DNA from: Bifidobacterium samirii
Lineage (GTDB): Bacteria > Actinomycetota > Actinomycetes > Actinomycetales > Bifidobacteriaceae
Reading direction: 5' to 3'
Length of the DNA stretch: 64,000 bases
Assembly (NCBI RefSeq): GCF_003952945.1
Contig: NZ_QXGK01000005.1
Location: 1 to 64,000 of the forward strand
Shown: one piece after another, positions 18,967 to 25,745 of the stretch
Position numbering within the stretch: the stretch's first letter is position 1
Layout: each line of letters begins with the position of its first letter
Made by a program: the position numbers and the translations under genes
Notes under the pieces: generated by a model
What the model saw: only the letters and a program-made list of their open reading frames with translations
Told to the model about the DNA's origin: nothing
The model's database searches: none

Positions 18967-18995
18967 ATTATACAGCGTTTTCTATCGTTGTACAA
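18967..18995 (-). promoter_or_regulatory. Promoter of the sugar ABC operon
   Basis: On the minus strand, -35 TTGTAC (plus 18990-18995), a 17-bp spacer and -10 TATAAT (plus 18967-18972). Operator copies overlap the -35 and the start site, as expected for repression. Confidence 0.85.
18980..18993. promoter_or_regulatory. Operator O2 overlapping the SBP -35
   Basis: TTCTATCGTTGTAC matches 10 of 14 positions of the palindrome; the conserved half is CGTTGTA. Weakest of the six sites by sequence but placed like the others. Confidence 0.6.
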
Positions 18996-19050
18996 ATCCG
19001 ATGACACGCCTAGAATGCCGCCGTTTTGCGGACCTTCGCCGCTAAAACGG

Positions 19051-19083
19051 CGCCGGCCGGGGCGCAGTGCGCTCCGGCCGGCG
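19051..19083 (-). terminator. Terminator of the compact GH43 gene
   Basis: CGCCGGCCGG...CCGGCCGGCG stem with a GCGC inner pair, followed on the minus strand by CGTTTTAGC. Confidence 0.8.
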
Positions 19084-19136
19084 GGCGGGTGGACGGGTCA
19101 CGACGGACGGCTCCGGCGCAGCCCGGGGGCGCTCCC

Positions 19137-20156
19137 CTATCGGGCCTCGACCGGGGTGCCGGCGAGCGGGCCGCCGTCGGCCGGCAGCACGTTGGTGGTC
19201 GTCGGGGACCACACGACGTCCGGCTCCGGGACGCCGAAGTCGGGGCCGGACTCGGTCCAGCGCACGACGCCGACGCGGGCGTGGCGGTTCGGGTCGAACA
19301 GCGGGTCGCCCTCGATCTCGGTGTAGTTGCGCGCGTGGTAGATCATCAGGTCGTCGGCGTCGTCCTCGGACTTGACGAACGAGTTGTGGCCGGGGCCGTA
19401 CTGGCCGTTCTCGGCGCAGGTGCGGAACACCGGCACCGGGCTCTTGGTCCAGCTCTTCGGGTCGAGCAGGTCGGCGCCGCGCTCGGCGGTCAGCAGACCC
19501 ACCGCGTACGGCACGCCGGTGCCGGAGGCCGAGTACGTGATGTAGATCTTGTCGTCGTGGAACAGGAACGCCGGGCCCTCGTTGACGAGGAAGTCGATGC
19601 ACTCCCAGTCGTATTCGGGCTTGGTGAGCATGACCGGGTCGGCGGCCAGCGTCCACGGGTTCGCCATCGGGGCGATGTACAGGTTGGAGTTGCCCGGGAT
19701 GTCGTAGTCCTTCTGCGCCCACACCAGGTACTGCACGCCGTCGATCACCTCGGTGGTGGCGTCGAGCGAGAACGAGTCCATCGGGGTGACGATGCGGCCC
19801 TTCTCCACCCAGTTGTCGGTGGTGGGATCCTCGTCGGTGTTCTCGAGCACGAACATGCGGTGGGTCGGCATGCCGTTGGGTTCGAACTCGTGCTCGGCGC
19901 CGGCGAAGTAGATGTACCACGCGCCGTTGATGCGGTGCAGCTCGGGGGCCCAGATGTACTTGCTGCACTCGCCGGACTCGTGCTTGCGCCACACGACGGT
20001 CTCGGGCGCCTTCTGCAGCTCGTTGATCGTCTTCGCGTGACGGATGGCGATGCAGTCGTAGTTCGGATCGGATGCGGTGAACCAGTACTCGCCGTCGACC
20101 TTGATGACCCACGGATCGGCGCGCTGGAGCACGATCGGATTGTTGTAAACAGCCAT
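19137..20156 (-). CDS. GH43 glycosidase, single domain, cytosolic (likely alpha-L-arabinofuranosidase)
   Basis: 339 aa, about one five-bladed propeller, with no signal peptide, so it acts on imported oligosaccharides. The GH43 triad is visible: Asp14 in RADPW (base), Asp132 in SLDAT (pKa modulator) and Glu193 in NEGPAF (acid). WAPELH at 69-74 is also typical. The start at 20156 follows AAAGGAC. The gene has its own promoter with two operators and precedes the sugar ABC operon in the same direction. GH43 enzymes of this kind usually act on alpha-L-arabinofuranosides; context (endo-arabinanases, LacI regulon) supports that, but beta-xylosidase activity cannot be excluded. Confidence 0.85.
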   Translation of the reverse strand: MAVYNNPIVLQRADPWVIKVDGEYWFTASDPNYDCIAIRHAKTINELQKAPETVVWRKHESGECSKYIWAPELHRINGAWYIYFAGAEHEFEPNGMPTHRMFVLENTDEDPTTDNWVEKGRIVTPMDSFSLDATTEVIDGVQYLVWAQKDYDIPGNSNLYIAPMANPWTLAADPVMLTKPEYDWECIDFLVNEGPAFLFHDDKIYITYSASGTGVPYAVGLLTAERGADLLDPKSWTKSPVPVFRTCAENGQYGPGHNSFVKSEDDADDLMIYHARNYTEIEGDPLFDPNRHARVGVVRWTESGPDFGVPEPDVVWSPTTTNVLPADGGPLAGTPVEAR

Positions 20157-20190
20157 TGTTCGTCCTTTGCAATCCACACAACACAGTGAT

Positions 20191-20204
20191 TTACAACGTT
20201 GAAT
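20191..20204. promoter_or_regulatory. Operator O3, downstream of the compact GH43 -10
   Basis: TTACAACGTTGAAT, 12 of 14 positions of the palindrome, covering the expected transcription start. Confidence 0.8.
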
Positions 20205-20230
20205 ATACCAGCTTTACAACGTTGGAACAA
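20202..20230 (-). promoter_or_regulatory. Promoter of the compact GH43 gene
   Basis: Minus strand: -35 TTGTTC (plus 20225-20230), a 17-bp spacer, -10 TATATT (plus 20202-20207). Confidence 0.8.
20214..20227. promoter_or_regulatory. Operator O4, in the spacer/-35 of the compact GH43 promoter
   Basis: TTACAACGTTGGAA, 13 of 14 positions of the palindrome, 23 bp from O3. Confidence 0.85.
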
Positions 20231-20298
20231 ATCGGCCGCACATACCGGCGCGCCCCGACGGCGGCATGACCATCGGGGCGCAATAATCATTAGTAAAC

Positions 20299-20327
20299 TG
20301 TAGATTATCCAAGTTAATCAATATTAT
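20299..20327 (+). promoter_or_regulatory. Putative promoter and operator of the XRE gene
   Basis: An AT-rich stretch with -10 TATTAT (20322-20327) and a weak -35 (TGTAGA, 20299-20304) 17 bp away. The inverted repeat GATTA-N7-TAATC (20303-20319) lies in the spacer and could be an autoregulatory site. Confidence 0.5.
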
Positions 20328-20353
20328 GACGATGATTGGCGGAGGTACCCATC

Positions 20354-20653
20354 ATGAAATACGTCCCCACCAAGGTGCGGCGCGACCTGCGCACGGTCGG
20401 CGAACGGTTCTCCCAGCAACGCAGGCTGCTGTCGCTGACCATCGCCGATGTCGCACAGCGCTCGGGCGTCAGCCCGACCACCGTATCCAATCTCGAGCAG
20501 GGCAAGGCCGTCCGGACGGATTCCCTGCTGAGCATCGCCCGCGTTCTACAGCTCGCCGACGCCATCGTCACCGCATGCGACCCGTACCTGACCGACCTCG
20601 GACGGCTCAGAGCGGACGAGCAGCTCCCCCAACGGGTCCGCCATAAGTGGTGA
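20354..20653 (+). CDS. XRE-family HTH regulator (orphan, HipB-like size)
   Basis: A 99-aa protein that is little more than an HTH_3/XRE domain: SLTIADVAQRSGVSPTTVSNLEQGKA at about residues 29-54, with ...TVSNLEQGK as the recognition helix. GGAGG lies 7-8 bases before the ATG at 20354. Size and form resemble HipB-type antitoxins, but no hipA-like partner follows; the next gene is the convergent LacI regulator. It may regulate itself through the inverted repeat in its promoter. Whether it takes part in the arabinan locus is unknown. Confidence 0.8.
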   Translation: MKYVPTKVRRDLRTVGERFSQQRRLLSLTIADVAQRSGVSPTTVSNLEQGKAVRTDSLLSIARVLQLADAIVTACDPYLTDLGRLRADEQLPQRVRHKW

Positions 20654-20674
20654 GAGGAAAAAGCCGCACGACAA

Positions 20675-20710
20675 TGCGGTATCTGCGCTACGCGGCGCGC
20701 AGATACCGCA
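20675..20710. terminator. Bidirectional terminator between XRE and LacI genes
   Basis: Perfect 14-bp arms TGCGGTATCTGCGC and GCGCAGATACCGCA with an 8-nt loop. An A-run on the left gives a U-run for the leftward LacI transcript. Confidence 0.85.
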
Positions 20711-20715
20711 GCCGG

Positions 20716-21774
20716 CTAGTTGAGCGGGCGGGTGGACTCGCGCACGACGAGCGTGGAGGCGACCTTGCGGAACACATGCGCGCCGTCGGCCACACCCAGC
20801 GGCAGCCGGCCGTCGATGCGGTCGTTGAGCACGCGCACGCTCAGGCGCGCCACCGCCTCCAGACCGGGGGCGATCGACGTGAGCGACGGCGACAGGTACT
20901 GCGAATCGTCGGAGTTGTCGAAGCCGATCACCGCGATGTCGTCCGGCACGTTCATGCCGCGCATCTGGATCGCGTGCATCACGCCGGAGGCGAGCATGTC
21001 GTTGAGCGCGACGACGCCGTCGGGCACGACGCCGGCGTCCAGCAGGTCGTTCATCGCCCGCTCGCCGTCGCTGCGGTGCCACATGACCGACGGCACCACC
21101 AGAGCCGGATCGAACTCGACGCCGGACTCCTCCAGCGCCTCCCGGTACCCCTGGAATCGCAGCGCCGCCGAACCGACCGTCTCGCCCGGGTGCACGCCCA
21201 CGACGGCCACGCGCCGGCAGCCGGTCTGCAGCAGATACGACGTGGCGCGCTTGGCGCCCTCCACGTTCTCCGTGGCGATGTGGTCGACCCGGTCGGTGAA
21301 GATGCGCTCGCCGATGAGCACCAGCGGGCATTCCACGTCCAGCTCGGCCACGTCGTCCTGACCGAGCTCCAGCGGGCTGTAGATGATGCCGTCCACCATG
21401 CCGGTCTGCGTGCCGTGCAGCGCGTTCAGCTCGCCCTCGCGCGAGTAGAGGGTCGGCTCGACGATGACGCGCAGCCCCAGCTTCTTCGCCTCGGTGATGA
21501 CCAGCGACGACAGCTGCGCGAAGTACGGCATCTGCAGGTCCGGCACGACCAGCGCGATGATGCCCGAGCGCCCCTTGCGCAGGTTCCTCGCCGACACGTT
21601 GACGCTGTAGCCGAGCTCGTCGATCGCCCGGCTCACGCGCTTGCGCGTCGCGTCGGACACGAATTCGTAGTCGTTGACGACGTTCGACACGGTCTTGATC
21701 GACACGCCCGCGGCCTTCGCCACGTCGCGCATCGTCACGCCGCGCTCGGCGCCGGATGCCGCTGTTCTACCCAT
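20716..21774 (-). CDS. LacI-family transcriptional regulator of the arabinan locus
   Basis: 352 aa. The N-terminal LacI HTH (MRDVAKAAGVSIKTVSNVVN) with a hinge helix (SARNLRKGRSG) precedes a periplasmic-binding-protein-like sensor domain (GIIALVVPDLQMPYF, AVIGFDNSDDSQY). The ATG at 21774 has GGAG 7 nt upstream; a TTG 10 codons earlier lacks support. It is the only LacI-type regulator in the locus, and a LacI-type palindrome TTACAACGTTGTAA occurs twice at each of three nearby promoters, so it probably represses them until an arabinose-containing ligand binds. No such site is seen at its own start. Confidence 0.92.
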   Translation of the reverse strand: MGRTAASGAERGVTMRDVAKAAGVSIKTVSNVVNDYEFVSDATRKRVSRAIDELGYSVNVSARNLRKGRSGIIALVVPDLQMPYFAQLSSLVITEAKKLGLRVIVEPTLYSREGELNALHGTQTGMVDGIIYSPLELGQDDVAELDVECPLVLIGERIFTDRVDHIATENVEGAKRATSYLLQTGCRRVAVVGVHPGETVGSAALRFQGYREALEESGVEFDPALVVPSVMWHRSDGERAMNDLLDAGVVPDGVVALNDMLASGVMHAIQMRGMNVPDDIAVIGFDNSDDSQYLSPSLTSIAPGLEAVARLSVRVLNDRIDGRLPLGVADGAHVFRKVASTLVVRESTRPLN

Positions 21775-21844
21775 TGCTGTGCTCCATGTTCTGTTCTCGG
21801 ACAAAAGGACCGCCCACGGCCCGCACCCCGACCGGAAGGCGCAT

Positions 21845-21875
21845 CCCCGTCCGCGAGAGCGGCTCGCGGACGGGG
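21845..21875 (-). terminator. Terminator of the long GH43 gene
   Basis: Perfect 13-bp arms CCCCGTCCGCGAG and CTCGCGGACGGGG with a 5-nt loop, just after the stop at 21887. Confidence 0.8.
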
Positions 21876-21886
21876 GTCGGTGCGAT

Positions 21887-24019
21887 TCACCGCACCGTAA
21901 CGTACATCGTCATACCAGCATAGGCCGGATCGAGCTCCTCATCGGCCTGCATGTCAAGCACGGGCATGCCCTCGGCGGACCAGTGGACGCGGCGCACCTG
22001 GGCGTCGCGGCCGCCGTAACGACCCTCCTCGTACTCGGCGTTGTGGAACACGTAGATGAGGTTGCCGTCCTCGTCGTGCGACCACATGCCATGGCCGGTG
22101 CCCAGCTGCCATTCGCCGTTGTACACGCCGGACTTCTGCAGCGGGTAGTCGAGCTTGGTCCACGAGGCCGGATCGGTCAGGTCGACGCCGCGGCCGGCCG
22201 GCGCGGTCACCAGACCGGTCGTGTAGTCGATGCCGACGAGCGAACCGGAGTAGATCAGGTAGATGGTCCCCTCGTGCACGAACGCGTTCGGCCCCTCCGC
22301 GATGAGGTTGTCCCACGCGAATTCGGGCACGACGATCTGCGTCGGCTCGCCGGTCAGCTGCGCCGGCGAGGCCGGGTCGAACGGCGCGATCCACACGCTG
22401 CCGACCTGCTGCCACGCGTAGTACCAGCGTCCGGAGTCGTTGATGACGGTCATGTCCAGGGAGATGCGCTGCACCGGGTTGAGGATCGCGCCGCCCAAGC
22501 CCAGGATCGGCTCGGGCACGCTCCAGTTGGCCGGATCGCGCGGGTCGAGGTCGCGGCCGTCGGCATCCTTCCGAAGCTGCATGATGTGGCAGCGCCCCGT
22601 CCACATGTCCGGCTTGCCGGCGCGGTCGTTGGGCGTGCCGTCCGGATTCTCGGCCCCGCCGTCGAAGCAGGGCATGAACAGCACCGACAGGCGTCCGCCG
22701 ATGACGTGCAGCTCGGGCGCCCAGAAGCAGCCGGTCATCGCACGGCCTTCCGAGTTGAGATCGCCGCAGGTCAGCAGGTCGATCTCGCGGTCCCGGCCTC
22801 CGGCCGCGTCCGAAAGCTCGGCGATCGACGAGGCGACGCGCAGCGGCATGTGCGTGCGGCCGCCGTTCGGGTCGACGCAGTTGCCGTCGGTGTCGTCGGT
22901 GGCGATGAACAGGAACATCGGCTCGCCGTTGAACTTCCAGGCGAACACCGACGGGTCGGCGCGTTCGACGGCGAACGGGACCGGATACACGCTCTGGCGC
23001 ACGCGGCCGGGCACCGCGACCGTGCGGCCCGGCTCCAGACGGCCGGCCGCCGCGTCCTCGGCCAGCGCGTCGAGCGCGGCACGGTCCCAGTCGACGGCGC
23101 GCACCGCGGTGGAGCCGTCGCTGTACGACAGGTCGGCGCACGCCTTGCCGAGCGCGGCGACCGCCGCACGCGCGTCGTCGCCGCGCAGCGATCCGTCGAG
23201 CGAATAGGGGCGCACCGACGCGCCCGTGTTGTAGATGCGCCCGAATCGGGAGGTCAGCACGGCCGCCTCCTTGGCGCTGACCGTGATCACGTTGCCGGCG
23301 ACGGCGTCGGCGATGCCGTACGCGCCGACGGCCGGACGCTCCGGTTCGCGCTCCGGCGCGTCCGGGTCGGCCTCGACCGGCAGGACGCGGCCGACGGCTG
23401 CGGTGATGTCGTCGCACAGGGCGCGCATCGGACGGCCCTCGTCGTCGCGCCAGCGGATGACGTAGCGGGCCGCCGCGTCGTCGTAGGCGACCTGCGGACG
23501 GCGCACGCCGGCGGCGGTGTCGAGCACGACCATGCCGAGACGGTCGTAGGCGGTCAGGTCGCGGCTGACGGCCAGCAGGAACGCGCTGCGCTCGCTGCCG
23601 TCGGCGTCGCCGCCGCGCGCGACGCGGGTCGCGGCCACGCCGAAGCGGCCGTCGGCGAGACGGAACAGGTGGGGGTCGGTCAGGCTTTTGAGCGTCACGT
23701 CGACGCCGGGCATCACCGCGCCGTACGCGACCGCCTCGCTGACGGGGCGGTCCCCGTCGAAGCGGTCGGCGTCGGCGAAGCGGGCCGCCGCGGGGCAGGC
23801 GCGGCGGCAGCCGGTCGGGGCGGAGGAGTCGTAGGTGCCCGATACCGGCACGGCGGCGGCGAAGAAGATGCCATAGTTCTCGTTGAGCGGCTCCCACGCA
23901 CCGGTGAGCGGGGATCGCAGTGCCAGATGCATGCTCAGCGCGATGTCGTCGTTGTTCGCCTCCTCGCGGCGGGTGGCGACGCGGGTATAGCACAGCAGGG
24001 AACGGGTTTTCGGCATCAT
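21887..24019 (-). CDS. Long GH43 glycosidase with additional N-terminal propeller-like half
   Basis: 710 aa, no signal peptide. The C-terminal half (about 345-710) carries a GH43 triad aligned with the compact paralogue: Asp355 in RADPSV, Asp522 in SLDMT and Glu575 in AEGPN; WAPELH occurs again at 433-438. The N-terminal half (about 100-340) also has propeller-like signatures (TDPHLFRLADGRFGVAAT) but no full triad was recognised. Probably an exo-acting enzyme trimming side groups of imported arabino-oligosaccharides; bond specificity is not predictable. The start at 24019 follows AAGGCGAG. Divergent from the endo-arabinanase pair, with two operators in the shared gap. Confidence 0.82.
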   Translation of the reverse strand: MMPKTRSLLCYTRVATRREEANNDDIALSMHLALRSPLTGAWEPLNENYGIFFAAAVPVSGTYDSSAPTGCRRACPAAARFADADRFDGDRPVSEAVAYGAVMPGVDVTLKSLTDPHLFRLADGRFGVAATRVARGGDADGSERSAFLLAVSRDLTAYDRLGMVVLDTAAGVRRPQVAYDDAAARYVIRWRDDEGRPMRALCDDITAAVGRVLPVEADPDAPEREPERPAVGAYGIADAVAGNVITVSAKEAAVLTSRFGRIYNTGASVRPYSLDGSLRGDDARAAVAALGKACADLSYSDGSTAVRAVDWDRAALDALAEDAAAGRLEPGRTVAVPGRVRQSVYPVPFAVERADPSVFAWKFNGEPMFLFIATDDTDGNCVDPNGGRTHMPLRVASSIAELSDAAGGRDREIDLLTCGDLNSEGRAMTGCFWAPELHVIGGRLSVLFMPCFDGGAENPDGTPNDRAGKPDMWTGRCHIMQLRKDADGRDLDPRDPANWSVPEPILGLGGAILNPVQRISLDMTVINDSGRWYYAWQQVGSVWIAPFDPASPAQLTGEPTQIVVPEFAWDNLIAEGPNAFVHEGTIYLIYSGSLVGIDYTTGLVTAPAGRGVDLTDPASWTKLDYPLQKSGVYNGEWQLGTGHGMWSHDEDGNLIYVFHNAEYEEGRYGGRDAQVRRVHWSAEGMPVLDMQADEELDPAYAGMTMYVTVR

Positions 24020-24045
24020 GACTCGCCTTCGTGTCGACAGATGAT

Positions 24046-24059
24046 TTACAACGATGTAG
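24046..24059. promoter_or_regulatory. Operator O5 in the divergent GH43 intergenic region
   Basis: TTACAACGATGTAG, 12 of 14 positions of the palindrome, just downstream of the leftward -10. Confidence 0.78.
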
Positions 24060-24088
24060 AGTGTACACCGGATTACATCGTTGTACAA
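24060..24088 (-). promoter_or_regulatory. Promoter of the long GH43 gene
   Basis: Minus strand: -35 TTGTAC (plus 24083-24088), a 17-bp spacer, -10 TACACT (plus 24060-24065). No equally good rightward promoter was identified in this 125-bp gap, although the rightward genes must start here. Confidence 0.75.
24073..24086. promoter_or_regulatory. Operator O6 overlapping the long GH43 -35
   Basis: TTACATCGTTGTAC, 12 of 14 positions, 27 bp from O5. Probably acts on both divergent genes. Confidence 0.78.
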
Positions 24089-24144
24089 CATGCGCGGCCC
24101 GGTCGCACCGATCCGACGGCCGCCGCCGACAGCAAGGAGAACCC

Positions 24145-25734
24145 ATGACACTGGCCAGCACGGCGCGCAGGGCGGCCGCCGGAATCATCGCCATCACGCT
24201 CGCCCTCGGCACCCTCGGCACCCTCGCGGGATGCTCCTCCGACAACGCCGCCGGCACCCGTCAGACCACCGACACGCAGAGCGCCGAGACGACGTCCATC
24301 AAGCGCGGCGAATCGCACGACCCGTCGATCGTCAAGGCGAACGGCAAGTACTACATCTTCGGATCCCACCGCGCCTGGCTCAAGAGCGACGACCTGATCA
24401 ACTGGGACACGTTCACCAACAACCTCAGCACCGATTACAACGATGTGCTGGGCGACATCTGGACCGACTGGGCCAAGCAGTCGTCCAACCCCGAACTCGA
24501 AGGCAACATGTGGGCGCCCGACGTCGTGTGGAACGAGACGATGGGCAAGTGGTGCATGTACATGTCCGTCAACGGCGCCAACTACCGCTCCGTGATCGTG
24601 CTGCTCACCGCCGACGACATCGAGGGCGACTGGACCTACGTCGGCCCGGTCGTCTACTCCGGATTCGAGAAGGTCAACGCCGGCAAGACCGACGTGTGGA
24701 AGGTCCTGGGCGAAGGCGCCGACCTGACCCGCTACGCCTCGCAGACCGACACCGGCATCAACGCCATCGACCCGTGCGTCAAGTCCGACGAGAACGGCGA
24801 CATGTGGATGACCTTCGGCTCGTGGTTCGGCGGCATGTGGATGTTCAAGCTCGACCCGGCCACCGGCCTGCGCGACTACACGACCACCTACGAGACGGTC
24901 CCCAACCAGTCCGACGCCTACTACGGCGTCAAGCTCGGCGGCGGCTTCGGCAACTCCGGCGAAGGCTCCTACCTGCTGCACTCCGGCGACTACTGGTACC
25001 TGTTCGCCTCCTACGGCAACCTCCAGCAGACCGGCGGCTATCAGATCCGCATGTTCCGCTCCGACAAGATCACCGGCCCGTACGTCGACGAATCCGGCAA
25101 CACCGCCGTCAGCACCCGCGCCATCGGCAACAACTGGCAGAGCGAGGTCGGCGTGCGCCTGATGAGCTCCATCCAGTGGAGCGGCAACGACAACGGCAAC
25201 ATCGAGGTCGCGCAGGGCCACAACTCCGCCTTCACCGACGACGACGGCACCACCTACCTCGTCTACCACACCCGCTTCTCCGGCTCCGGCGAGAAGCACG
25301 AGGTGCGCGTCCACGAACTGCTCACCACCTCCGACGGCTGGCTCGTCGCCGCCCCGTACGAGTACACCGGCACCAAGGCGGCCGACACCGAATACTCCGC
25401 CGAAAACGTGGCCGGCGACTACGAGTTCGTGATCCACCAGCAGAACACCTCGTTCAAGGGCCCCAAGAAGGTCAACGAGAAGAACAGCACCAACTACCGC
25501 GGCGTCAACAAGCCCGTCGACATCACCCTCGCCGAGGACGGCACCATCACCGGCGACGCCACCGGCATCTGGAAGCTCGATGCCTCCGACGGCACCGGCA
25601 CCGCCACGTTCGTCATCGACGGCGTCACCTACACCGGCGCGTTCGACAAGCTGCCGCGCGACAAGGACGGCAAGGACGTCATGACGTTCAGCGCCATCGG
25701 CGGCAACATCTGCGTGTGGGGCTCCCAGAAGTAG
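24145..25734 (+). CDS. Secreted lipoprotein endo-alpha-1,5-L-arabinanase (GH43)
   Basis: 529 aa. A lipoprotein signal with lipobox LAGC (Cys30) places it on the cell surface, where it would cut the arabinan backbone into oligosaccharides for the ABC importer. GH43 triad: Asp59 in SHDPSI, Asp209 in NAIDPC, Glu273 in SGEGSY. WAPDVVW and GSWFGGMWMF are characteristic of the endo-arabinanase group related to Bacillus Abn2. A C-terminal domain of about 110 residues follows (from roughly 420), as in extracellular endo-arabinanases with the GH43_C module. AAGGAG precedes the ATG at 24145. It is followed 11 bp later by a cytosolic paralogue. Confidence 0.88.
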   Translation: MTLASTARRAAAGIIAITLALGTLGTLAGCSSDNAAGTRQTTDTQSAETTSIKRGESHDPSIVKANGKYYIFGSHRAWLKSDDLINWDTFTNNLSTDYNDVLGDIWTDWAKQSSNPELEGNMWAPDVVWNETMGKWCMYMSVNGANYRSVIVLLTADDIEGDWTYVGPVVYSGFEKVNAGKTDVWKVLGEGADLTRYASQTDTGINAIDPCVKSDENGDMWMTFGSWFGGMWMFKLDPATGLRDYTTTYETVPNQSDAYYGVKLGGGFGNSGEGSYLLHSGDYWYLFASYGNLQQTGGYQIRMFRSDKITGPYVDESGNTAVSTRAIGNNWQSEVGVRLMSSIQWSGNDNGNIEVAQGHNSAFTDDDGTTYLVYHTRFSGSGEKHEVRVHELLTTSDGWLVAAPYEYTGTKAADTEYSAENVAGDYEFVIHQQNTSFKGPKKVNEKNSTNYRGVNKPVDITLAEDGTITGDATGIWKLDASDGTGTATFVIDGVTYTGAFDKLPRDKDGKDVMTFSAIGGNICVWGSQK

Positions 25735-25745
25735 CGAAGGCCGCC

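Noticed and set aside
20303-20319. Classical HipB operator at the XRE promoter
   Set aside because: The inverted repeat GATTA-N7-TAATC does not match the known HipB site (TATCC-N8-GGATA), and no hipA follows.
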